From contig NZ_JASHIM010000001.1 in assembly GCF_030733685.1 (NCBI RefSeq), positions 310,001 through 374,000 of the forward strand: a DNA stretch of 64,000 bases, given 5' to 3'. Position 1 is the stretch's first letter. Every line of letters begins with the position of its first letter. Shown piece after piece: positions 1-7,642 of this stretch. Made by a program: the position numbers and the translations under genes. The notes under the pieces were generated by a model, which saw only the letters and a program-made list of their open reading frames with translations, did not search any database and was not told the origin of the DNA. The DNA comes from Roseovarius sp. MMSF_3281. GTDB taxonomy: Bacteria > Pseudomonadota > Alphaproteobacteria > Rhodobacterales > Rhodobacteraceae.

Positions 1-44
1 CCGGTTACGTCAAACGCCGACTGACCGAATCCACGAGGTAACCC

Positions 45-293
45 ATGGGTGTCACCGAGGACTTGGCCGATGAACTGGCTTTGGACGTTATCAAGTATGT
101 CGACGCCACCGGCGACGACAGCATCATTTCCGATATCGTCAAGCTGCTCGGTGCCACCTCGCAAACCGCCGAAGAGGCCTTTTTGACCTCGATGCGCGTG
201 CGCCGCGCCAATATCGCGGCGCGCAAATTGCTTCTTGATCGCGCCAAGGCGTTCAAAGCCAAGGCCGAAAGCGGGTCAGGCAGTGCCGGCTGA
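45..293 (+). CDS. Small conserved helical protein, function unknown
   Basis: This 82-residue protein is acidic in its first half and Ala/Lys/Arg-rich in the second half, and it looks mostly alpha-helical. I see no signal peptide, membrane segment or catalytic motif. The ATG is preceded by a GAGG-type ribosome binding site (cacgaggtaaccc). It faces the large repeat protein encoded on the other strand, and a hairpin-forming repeat lies just beyond its stop codon. The sequence looks like a genuine small alphaproteobacterial gene, because codon use matches its neighbours, but I do not recognise a family and assign no function. Confidence 0.7.
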   Translation: MGVTEDLADELALDVIKYVDATGDDSIISDIVKLLGATSQTAEEAFLTSMRVRRANIAARKLLLDRAKAFKAKAESGSGSAG

Positions 294-300
294 ACCGTTT

Positions 301-340
301 CGCCCTTAGCTGGGGATCAGGTTAAGGGCGGACCGCTTTA
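301..340 (-). repeat. Diverged half copy of the dispersed hairpin repeat
   Basis: Read on the minus strand this segment matches the first ~40 bases of the 116-bp repeats at 50325 and 60941, including the terminal TAAAGCGGTCCGCC. The hairpin arms CGCCCTTA and TAAGGGCG differ from the full copies at paired positions, so pairing is preserved. An outer inverted repeat, AACCGTT (293-299) with AACGGTT (348-354), encloses it. It lies between convergent genes. A further short inverted repeat, GAATCGG/CCGATTC (398-415), sits just beyond the stop codon of the minus-strand gene and may help end transcription. Confidence 0.65.
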
Positions 341-424
341 ACGGCGGAACGGTTACGACGACGATACCGATAGCGCACGCCCTCGCCGACCTCCCGGGAA
401 TCGGCATCCCGATTCGGTTTGACG

Positions 425-2479
425 TTACTGCGGCGCATCGGTTTCAGGCGGTACCGTCAGTTCGACACTCGCTGTAAACCCCTCGGGCAAGTACGACAGC
501 CGGCGTTCGATGATGTCGCGTTGGCGGGGGCCGCTCACGCGCCCGCGCAGGCGGATCACGTCGCTATCCACCTCCAATGCACCGCGTTCGAGCATCGAAA
601 GCGCCACGATTCCGGCCCGCGCCGCGCCCCACCATTCCGGGCTGGCCAAGACATCGGCAAAACTCAGATCGTCGGCCTGCACCTCGCGCCCAAAGATCGC
701 CCCCTGCGAGGCCACCCCGAGATCCCGCGGCACTTTCCCGGCGCTGACCACCGCTTGGCCATCGAACTGCATCGTCAAGTAGAATGGGCGCCCGTCATCC
801 AGGAAGTCCAACACGATATCCGGGGTGTAACCCTCTGGCATATCGCCAAAAATTTCTTTCACCGAAGCACCGGCATCAGGATCGCGCAACAAGGCATCAA
901 GCCGCAACTGGCGTTCGTCAATCGACAGCTTGCCTTGCTCGGCCAGCGCCAAGGCCTTCACGCCTTTGTCCACCGCCCCGGAAAACCTCGGCTTGACCGG
1001 AAGATAGGCCACCGCAATTCCGTCATCCATGACAGGTGCGCCAAAAGTCTCGGCCATGGCGGCGATGTCCATTTCCTCCGGCAGTTTTCCCTTGGCGCGG
1101 GCCGTTTTTCCATCCCATTCCAACAGCAGTCGCGCCGGGCTGCCATCGTCTTTCAGCGTCAAATCCAGATCCACGACAACCTGGTCCGCAAGCGGGCGCA
1201 GCGCCGCTTCGATCCTGGCGCGCTCATCCGGGCCGAACGCCTGGCCCGAAAGGCGCAACCGCCCGTTCCGAACCCGCATTTCCCCCGCGTCGAACACCCC
1301 GAGCGCCTCCAGCCCCCGCGTCGCCGCGTCCCACCATGCCGGATTGGCCGAAACCTGGGCCAAGGTCATGTCGGATGCCGTCATTGGATGGCCCAGAAAA
1401 GCCCCTTGGGTGCGCAGGTTCAGATCATTCGGCACCTTGCCCGTGGCTTCGGCCTTGGCGCCATCGAATGTCACGGTCAAATCAAACGGTTGACCATCAT
1501 CCATCTGGATCACATCGACGCTTGCGATCATTTCCTCGGGCAATTCGGCCATCACATCCTGTACCTGCGCCATGGCCCGGTCCGACCACGCCTCGCCGTT
1601 CAGGCTCAGGCTGCGGCCGGTCACGCTCAGATGCCCGATCCGCAGATGGCTCAAGGCCTGCACCCCAAGACGCAGGGCCGTGTCCCAATCCGCCACGGGG
1701 GCGGAAACAGGGCTTCGCGCCACCTCGGAAAGGTCATAATCGGCGATTGTCATGCCCTCGGGCAGCTTGCCCGCGAAACGAATATTTCCCTCCACGCTGC
1801 GCCGTGCCGAAAGGCGCATCGGGCTGCCGTCATCCAGCAAATCCATATCGACAGACAGGTTGAACGCCGCCGGTGCCGCCTCAAGCAGGCGCTCGGCGCG
1901 ACCGGCGTCCAGCGGCGTAAGGGCGGTTGCCTCAAGCGTCACCGCATGATCTTCCATCACCACGCGCCCGGCCTCAAGATGGCCTGCGGCCTGCGCCACC
2001 AAAGCGGCCATTTCCAGCCATTTCCCCGGCGCACCCGAGGCCAGTTCCAATCCGGCCAGATCGGCCTTGAACACCTGTGACAGCCGCGTTCTGGCGGCCT
2101 CGGTCGGCACCGAGCCGGAGGCCGTTACCCCGCCTTCCGCCTGCCATTCGAAACTCGTTACGAAGGGCACCGCGGGGTCCAGGACCTTGACCTCGGCATC
2201 GATACTCCCGTGCCCTTCGATCTGGCGCAACCCGTTCAAAAGCCGGGTTTTCTCGGCTTCACTATCGACCAGTCCGGTCAAGGTCAGGTCGCGGCCGTCC
2301 ACCTCGACCTTTACCGCGTGCCTGGCCTCGCGGATCACCTCGCCCGAGGCGGCCCGCAGCCCCGCTTCGACAAGCGGGTCCTCTTTTTTGAAGTCAAACA
2401 CCCCAAGCATGAAAAAGGCCGCGATCAAGGCGATCGCACCAAGCACATCTTCCAATCGGGCAAAGGGTTTCCTGCTCAT
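425..2479 (-). CDS. Membrane-anchored periplasmic protein with four ~115-residue tandem repeats (BON-like)
   Basis: The 684-residue protein has one N-terminal membrane segment at about residues 10-28 and is otherwise predicted periplasmic. A BON-like unit occupies about 36-100. Four repeat units of roughly 115 residues begin near 206, 319, 432 and 551. Each has a DDG turn (LDDGSP, MDDGQP, KDDGSP, LDDGRP), then a GK(L/V)P motif followed by a D/E-rich stretch, and units two and four carry an AWW or EWW motif. Similar repeats precede OmpA domains in Rhodobacteraceae envelope proteins, but no OmpA-like C-terminus is present here. A structural or peptidoglycan-proximal role is my inference. It is followed downstream by the half-copy repeat. 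Confidence 0.7.
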   Translation of the reverse strand: MSRKPFARLEDVLGAIALIAAFFMLGVFDFKKEDPLVEAGLRAASGEVIREARHAVKVEVDGRDLTLTGLVDSEAEKTRLLNGLRQIEGHGSIDAEVKVLDPAVPFVTSFEWQAEGGVTASGSVPTEAARTRLSQVFKADLAGLELASGAPGKWLEMAALVAQAAGHLEAGRVVMEDHAVTLEATALTPLDAGRAERLLEAAPAAFNLSVDMDLLDDGSPMRLSARRSVEGNIRFAGKLPEGMTIADYDLSEVARSPVSAPVADWDTALRLGVQALSHLRIGHLSVTGRSLSLNGEAWSDRAMAQVQDVMAELPEEMIASVDVIQMDDGQPFDLTVTFDGAKAEATGKVPNDLNLRTQGAFLGHPMTASDMTLAQVSANPAWWDAATRGLEALGVFDAGEMRVRNGRLRLSGQAFGPDERARIEAALRPLADQVVVDLDLTLKDDGSPARLLLEWDGKTARAKGKLPEEMDIAAMAETFGAPVMDDGIAVAYLPVKPRFSGAVDKGVKALALAEQGKLSIDERQLRLDALLRDPDAGASVKEIFGDMPEGYTPDIVLDFLDDGRPFYLTMQFDGQAVVSAGKVPRDLGVASQGAIFGREVQADDLSFADVLASPEWWGAARAGIVALSMLERGALEVDSDVIRLRGRVSGPRQRDIIERRLSYLPEGFTASVELTVPPETDAPQ

Positions 2480-2540
2480 ATCAAGGCTGCTTATCCTGCC
2501 CTGTGCAACGCGATGTCAAACCCAAAAGACCGTGGCGCCG

Positions 2541-3149
2541 TCAGGTCAGCCCCATATCGCGGCCAAGCATGGCCGCATGGGTCCGATTGCGCGCCCCCAG
2601 TTTGCGCGACAACGTCTTGACATGAAGCTTGACCGTGACTTCCTGGATATTGAGATCACGGGCGATTTCCTTGTTGGATTTACCCTCGGCCACCCCCCGC
2701 AACACATCCTTTTCGCGCGGGGTCAGGACGACGCGTTTTTCGGATTGCCCGGGGTCGTTCAGAAACTCCAGGGGCATGTAGGTTTCACCAAGCAGCATGT
2801 GGCGCACCGCCGTAACAAGCGACATCGGGTCAAGCGTTTTGGGCAGAAACCCCGCCGCCCCCGACCGCAACGCCCGACGCGCCACATCCGGCGGGGCCGC
2901 GCCGGAAAGGATTGCAACCGGACAGGCGACCGCCTCTTTCATGCGGCCAAGACCGCCAAGGGAATCCATCCCCGGCATCGCGTAATCCAACAGCACAAGG
3001 TCGAATTCCACCGTCCGCGCCTTTGCAAGCGCCTCTTCCAGAGACGCGGCCACAGCCACCTCCAAGCCATCCTGTTGTCTCAAATACGCAGCAATCGTTT
3101 CACGAACAAGGTCGTGATCATCGGCCAACAATAAGTGTTTCTTGTTCAT
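2541..3149 (-). CDS. NarL/FixJ-family response regulator
   Basis: This is a 202-residue two-component regulator. The receiver domain covers about residues 4-120, with the acidic pocket at D10-D11 and the phosphoacceptor D55 in LLDYAMPG. The LuxR-type helix-turn-helix is at about 140-200 (LTPREKDVLRGVAEGKSNKEIARDLN is typical). It is divergent from a periplasmic molybdopterin-fold protein and a hybrid histidine kinase that ends in an Hpt domain, so it is the obvious candidate for the final phosphoacceptor of that relay. The targets are unknown. A palindrome in the shared promoter region may be its operator. Confidence 0.88.
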   Translation of the reverse strand: MNKKHLLLADDHDLVRETIAAYLRQQDGLEVAVAASLEEALAKARTVEFDLVLLDYAMPGMDSLGGLGRMKEAVACPVAILSGAAPPDVARRALRSGAAGFLPKTLDPMSLVTAVRHMLLGETYMPLEFLNDPGQSEKRVVLTPREKDVLRGVAEGKSNKEIARDLNIQEVTVKLHVKTLSRKLGARNRTHAAMLGRDMGLT

Positions 3150-3224
3150 CCTAAAGCGCCCGGCGCTCCCGTAGCCTCAGTTCAAATGCCGTTCCCGGCA
3201 CACAAGTCCTGTCCCCTACCACAC

Positions 3225-3237
3225 AGGTAATTTACCT
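3225..3237. promoter_or_regulatory. Palindrome in the divergent promoter region
   Basis: AGGTAA-T-TTACCT is a perfect 6-1-6 inverted repeat in the 181-bp gap between the NarL-type regulator and the molybdopterin-fold gene. Its position suits an operator serving both directions. This is inference only; no consensus for this regulator is known to me. Confidence 0.35.
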
Positions 3238-3330
3238 TTGACCTATGCCTTTGAATAGGGGGATAGTTCTGAAAGCGGAAAAAACGCTATTATCCGTGGT
3301 GTAGTCCTTGGTATCGGAAAGTCTCGTATT

Positions 3331-3837
3331 TTGCTTGAGCGTCGTCAATTTCTTGCGATCTCGGGGGGCGGTTTGCTGGCGTGGCTTTGTCCGCATCAGG
3401 CACAGGCCGAACAGGAAGATCCGCTTTTCACCCTGGTGCAACCGCTTTCGGGCGGGCCGGGCACCCTTACCACCAAGATTACCCGCGCGCATTTGATGTC
3501 TCTCCCACTGTCGGGCTTTGAAACCAAGACCGTTTGGACCCAAGGGCAGCAACGGTTCGATGGCGTGTGGCTTGCGGATTTACTGGCCGAGTTCGGTATC
3601 ACCGAGGGAACCCTGACAGTTCAGGCAATCAACGACTACTGGGTTCAAATACCGGTAAGCGAGGTCAATCGCGGCGGCGCGTTATTGGCCTTGATGCGAA
3701 ACGACCAACCGATGACAGTGCGCGAGAAAGGACCTGTCTGGCTGATTTACAACTACGACTCCGACCCCGCCTTTCGCACCGAGATGATTTATACCCGAAG
3801 TGTCTGGCAACTGGACCGGATCACCGTTTCGCGCTAG
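3331..3837 (+). CDS. Periplasmic molybdopterin-fold (SUOX-like) protein, probable sensor partner
   Basis: The 168-residue protein starts with TTG; the only in-frame Met is far inside the domain, and GGAAAG lies 9 bases upstream of the TTG. Residues 1-26 form a signal sequence (ERRQFLAISGGGLLAWLC...AQA) with an Arg pair. The rest resembles the oxidoreductase molybdopterin-binding fold, with FDGVWLADLL and NDYWVQIPVSE segments. The mature part has no cysteine, so the usual Mo-ligating Cys is missing and catalysis is unlikely. The kinase gene follows after six bases, which suggests co-transcription and a role as a periplasmic ligand-sensing accessory. That role is inference. Confidence 0.75.
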   Translation: MLERRQFLAISGGGLLAWLCPHQAQAEQEDPLFTLVQPLSGGPGTLTTKITRAHLMSLPLSGFETKTVWTQGQQRFDGVWLADLLAEFGITEGTLTVQAINDYWVQIPVSEVNRGGALLALMRNDQPMTVREKGPVWLIYNYDSDPAFRTEMIYTRSVWQLDRITVSR

Positions 3838-3843
3838 CACGAT

Positions 3844-6447
3844 GTGACGCTTCCTTTCGCGAGACCCTTGTCGATGGCTGCCGGAAAACTGATACGACGT
3901 CTTTTGCGTCGCAGATTCCAACTTACCGTGTTCAGCGGTCTGGCCGGTATTTGCCTTGTCGCTGCGGTCTACATGACCGCGCAAGTCTTTTTCAAACTGG
4001 ACGAACTGGGCACAAGCGCAACCGACAACCTGCAATGGACCGTGGCGCAGCTTGAGGTGGAGCAGCTCAAGGCCATCGACGCGCTTGATCGTATGGATGG
4101 GGACAACCCGGCCACGATCGACGAAGCGCACCGCAGGTTCAATGCCCTCTACAGCCGGGTCGTCACCCTGTCGCGCGGGCGCGGCTTTGCCGAAATATGG
4201 GCCAACAACGAATTATCCCCCAACCTGAAAACGATCAAAGCCGAACTGACGTCGATCCTGTCGGTCATGGATGGCCCCGACGACGACCTCCTGGCGCAAC
4301 GGGCCCGTCTGATCGACCACCTTGAGAGTCTCACCCCGCCTATTCGGCAACTCTCGATCGCGGGGGTGGCCATCGACGCGCAACAAACCAACAACGAACG
4401 CAACGCGCTTTTAGGCCAACTGATCCGGCTGACCGCATTGGTGGTGCTGATGATGGTCGGCATGATCTCTCTGCTGATCCTGTTGTGGCGGCTTTTTCAT
4501 CTTTACCGCCGCCGGGCGCTTGAAAACCGCAAGACTCTGAACCGCCTGACGACCATTCTGAACACCTCGCAGGATGCCGTATTGGTGGTGGCCCCGAACG
4601 GTGACATCGTCGACAAGAACGCCGCCGCCATCCGGATGTTCGGCCTTGCCGAGGCCACCGATGGGCCGCCGCCCAATGTCCGGAACGTTCTTTTCCGGCG
4701 CGACGACAGCGGAGAATTGGCCCCCCTGGCCGGGGCACGCCTTATCCAATCCTGCGCGCAGGGGCCAAACCGATGCGCCAATCTCATGGCACGCGCACCG
4801 AACGGCGATCATTTTCCCGTCGAGCTTTCGGCCGATATGGCGGATCGCATGGGCGACGAGGTATGCGTAAGTTTCATCCGCGATATCTCGCGCCGGGTCG
4901 CGGCGGAATCCGAAATGCAGGTGGCGCGCGACAATGCGCTGGCCGGGGAACGGGCCAAGGCGCGTTTCCTTGCCATGATCAGCCACGAGATGCGCACGCC
5001 ACTGCATGGTATACTGGGCACCCTCGACCTTCTTGATGAAACCCGCCTGACCAAGGAGCAGCGGCGCTATGCGCGTATCATGCATGGATCGGGGCAACAG
5101 TTGCTGAACCAGATCAATGATGCGCTTGAGATTACGCAGGCCGATGGCGGTACGCTGCGCCTGCGCGAAACCGTGTTCAACCTCGACAAGCTTTTGAAGG
5201 ATTTGACGACCGCGGAACGTCATAACGCCGAAGCCCGCAACACCACGCTTGAGTTTTTGCCGCCGAAGCAACCGCTGGGGCATGTTTCGGGCGACAAGGG
5301 CCGTGTTCAACAAGTTCTGATCAACCTCATCGCGAACGCCATAAAATTCACCGAGAACGGCACCATCACCCTTGAGGCAACGCGCCACGAGGGAACGAGC
5401 AACGATACATCCATCGTGGAAATCCAGGTTTCCGATACCGGCATCGGCATCGGTGAATCCGACCTGCCCCGCATCTTCGACGATTATGTGCGCCTTGGCG
5501 GAGAGGCCTCCGAGATGGTCGAGGGCACCGGGCTTGGACTGGGTATTGCCCGGCAACTGGTCACGCTCATGGGTGGGCAAATCGGGGTCGAAAGCGTCGA
5601 GGGGGAAGGAAGCCTTTTCTGGGTCTGGCTGCCTTTGCCCAAGGCCGCGAAGAAGCCGCATCGCGAAACTGTCGACCCCGAGAAACACGGCACCGCCCGC
5701 CGTTCGGTTCTGATCGCCGAAGACAACAGCGCAAACCGATACGTCCTGGCACAGATGCTGGAAAAGGATGGCCACAGCGTGCGCGCCGTGGCCGACGGGG
5801 CCGCCGCCATTGCCGCCGCCGAGATTGATGCCTTCGACCTGATCCTGATGGATATCTCGATGCCCGGTATCGGCGGTCTCGAAGCGGCGCGCAGGATCAC
5901 CCAGGGCACTGGCCCCTCCTGCAACGCCCGGGTTCTTTTCCTGACCGCGCATATCAATCTTGAAACCGAAATCGACGCAGAGCTTCACGCCTCGGGCGCC
6001 GAAGGCATACTCACCAAACCCCTGCCCCGCAGTGAGCTTCGCGCGATTGTCGCCGGTAAGCAGGCCAATACCGAGCCCCTGCGAAACCCGCCCGCGCCCG
6101 ACCACCCGGTCCTTGATGACCATGTTCTCAAACAGCTTACCGAGATGATCCCGCCCGATCGCTTGACCCTCACGCTGCAGGATTTCTTTGCCGAGGCAGA
6201 CACATTGATTGCCGAGGCCGGGGATTTGTTGGAACAGGCAGACTTCGGCACGCTGGCCGACAGGCTTCACAAGCTTGCAGGTTCGGCCGCCATCATTGGC
6301 GCAACCGCAATGCAATCCACGCTGAGCCGGGCCGAGGACGCCTGCCTGTCAGGCCGAAAAGATGACATCGGGGCGCATCTCGCCTTGCTGAACGATATCT
6401 GGAAAGTAACACGCGCAAGACTGTCCGCCCATCACCGGGCGGCTTGA
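3844..6447 (+). CDS. Hybrid sensor histidine kinase with PAS, receiver and Hpt domains
   Basis: The 867-residue inner-membrane kinase has transmembrane segments near 27-50 and 194-216 flanking a periplasmic helical region. It then carries a PAS domain (about 233-345), a HisKA domain with phosphorylated H381 in MISHEMRTPLHG, a HATPase domain (N box INLIANAIKFT near 493), a receiver with D670 in LMDISMPG, and a C-terminal Hpt domain with H809 in LHKLAGSA. The GTG at 3844 gives this length; ATG at 3874 is an equally plausible start. It belongs with the preceding molybdopterin-fold protein and probably signals to the divergent NarL-type regulator. The architecture resembles TorS/ArcB-type phosphorelay kinases. 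Confidence 0.9.
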   Translation: MTLPFARPLSMAAGKLIRRLLRRRFQLTVFSGLAGICLVAAVYMTAQVFFKLDELGTSATDNLQWTVAQLEVEQLKAIDALDRMDGDNPATIDEAHRRFNALYSRVVTLSRGRGFAEIWANNELSPNLKTIKAELTSILSVMDGPDDDLLAQRARLIDHLESLTPPIRQLSIAGVAIDAQQTNNERNALLGQLIRLTALVVLMMVGMISLLILLWRLFHLYRRRALENRKTLNRLTTILNTSQDAVLVVAPNGDIVDKNAAAIRMFGLAEATDGPPPNVRNVLFRRDDSGELAPLAGARLIQSCAQGPNRCANLMARAPNGDHFPVELSADMADRMGDEVCVSFIRDISRRVAAESEMQVARDNALAGERAKARFLAMISHEMRTPLHGILGTLDLLDETRLTKEQRRYARIMHGSGQQLLNQINDALEITQADGGTLRLRETVFNLDKLLKDLTTAERHNAEARNTTLEFLPPKQPLGHVSGDKGRVQQVLINLIANAIKFTENGTITLEATRHEGTSNDTSIVEIQVSDTGIGIGESDLPRIFDDYVRLGGEASEMVEGTGLGLGIARQLVTLMGGQIGVESVEGEGSLFWVWLPLPKAAKKPHRETVDPEKHGTARRSVLIAEDNSANRYVLAQMLEKDGHSVRAVADGAAAIAAAEIDAFDLILMDISMPGIGGLEAARRITQGTGPSCNARVLFLTAHINLETEIDAELHASGAEGILTKPLPRSELRAIVAGKQANTEPLRNPPAPDHPVLDDHVLKQLTEMIPPDRLTLTLQDFFAEADTLIAEAGDLLEQADFGTLADRLHKLAGSAAIIGATAMQSTLSRAEDACLSGRKDDIGAHLALLNDIWKVTRARLSAHHRAA

Positions 6448-6452
6448 CCCGA

Positions 6453-6466
6453 GACAATAGATTGTC
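6453..6466. promoter_or_regulatory. Short inverted repeat upstream of the RND operon
   Basis: GACAAT-AG-ATTGTC lies in the 94-bp gap before the efflux adaptor gene and could be an operator. No regulator gene is adjacent to the efflux pair, and this is a weak call. Confidence 0.25.
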
Positions 6467-6541
6467 AATCGCCGGCATGGTATTACCATTCCTGCAAAGC
6501 GGGCAACCTTCGAACGCCCCATAACAAAGAAGGGCAAATTC

Positions 6542-7642
6542 GTGCCGGTCTGGAAACAAATCTTGGTCTTGTGCCTGCTTGCGGCTGTCGGATACGGCGC
6601 ATACGAAGGCTATCAGCGATATTCATCGACCGGCACCGAAAGCACAGCCGCGCAATCGCGTGGTGCAAGCGCGGCAACAGTCGAAGTGGCCCAGGCCGAG
6701 GTGCGCACCCTGCGCGACATTGTCGAAGCCGTGGGCACCAGCCGCGCCAAACGCTCCATCGAGATCGTTCCCGAAACCGATGGCCGTGTCGTCGAACTTG
6801 GCATCACACCGGGCGCAGGGGTCGACAAGGGCGCCGTTCTCGTGCGTCTTGACGACACGATTGCACAGGCCGATCTGGTCGAGGCCGAGGCACGCCTGAC
6901 AGAACGCGAACAAGCCCTGTCGCGCGTAACACAGTTGCGCCGCACCAATGCCGTGGCCGAGGCCGCCTTGGAGGAAGCCACCGCCCGCCTTGCCGAGGCC
7001 CGTGCGCAGCTTGATCGCGCCCGTCAAAGGCTGACCGAACGCACCATCCTGGCCCCATTCGCGGGCGTGGTCGGCCTGGCCGAAATCGACGAAGGCGCAC
7101 GGGTCAGCGCCGGAACGCTGATCACCCGGCTTGACGACCTTTCCGAAGTCGAGGTTGAATTCGCCCTTCCCGAAACCCTGTTCGCCCGGATCAAGATCGG
7201 CCAGAAGGTCACCGCCCACAGCGCGGCTTTCCCCGGGCAAAGCTTCACCGGACAGATCGAGGCCGTCGACAGCAGGATTGACCCGATCAGCCGCGCGTTC
7301 CGCGCCCGCGCTGTCATCCCCAACCCCGACGGCATCCTGCCCTCGGGCATGTTCATGTCGCTTGACCTGATCATCGACGAGGCCGAGCACCTCGTCGTTC
7401 CCGAAGAGGCGATCATTTTTCAGGCCGCTCAAAGCTATGTCTTCACGCTCGACGGCGATATCGCCACCCGCGTTGCTGTCAAAACCGGTGCGCGCCGCGA
7501 TGGCATGGTTGCCCTTCTCGATGGGCTTGACGCCGGAACGCGCGTTGTCATACGCGGCCTGCACCGGGTTCGTGATGGCCGACAGGTGCAGATTTTGAAT
7601 GCCGACAGCCCCGCATCAGATCCCGACGGACAAGGCTCATGA
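6542..7642 (+). CDS. RND efflux periplasmic adaptor (membrane fusion protein)
   Basis: The 366-residue adaptor begins with GTG, preceded by GAAGGG. A membrane-anchor or signal segment covers residues 5-22. It is followed by a lipoyl/barrel-sandwich half (EVVG-type stretch near 55-90), an alpha-helical hairpin rich in Ala/Glu/Arg (about 95-160), the second lipoyl half (LTERTILAPFAGVVGL), and beta-barrel and membrane-proximal domains. It would link the inner-membrane pump encoded next to an outer-membrane channel. Its stop overlaps the pump's ATG by four bases (ATGA), which indicates translational coupling. No outer-membrane factor gene is present nearby. Confidence 0.9.
   Translation: MPVWKQILVLCLLAAVGYGAYEGYQRYSSTGTESTAAQSRGASAATVEVAQAEVRTLRDIVEAVGTSRAKRSIEIVPETDGRVVELGITPGAGVDKGAVLVRLDDTIAQADLVEAEARLTEREQALSRVTQLRRTNAVAEAALEEATARLAEARAQLDRARQRLTERTILAPFAGVVGLAEIDEGARVSAGTLITRLDDLSEVEVEFALPETLFARIKIGQKVTAHSAAFPGQSFTGQIEAVDSRIDPISRAFRARAVIPNPDGILPSGMFMSLDLIIDEAEHLVVPEEAIIFQAAQSYVFTLDGDIATRVAVKTGARRDGMVALLDGLDAGTRVVIRGLHRVRDGRQVQILNADSPASDPDGQGS

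Noticed and set aside
419..2080. Long plus-strand open frame opposite the repeat protein
   Set aside because: It is rich in His, Arg and Gln, which is typical of an antisense frame of a GC-rich gene. The minus-strand protein has clear repeats and a membrane anchor.
4411..6315. Long minus-strand open frame inside the hybrid kinase
   Set aside because: The plus strand has continuous kinase, receiver and Hpt motifs, so the opposite frame is incidental.
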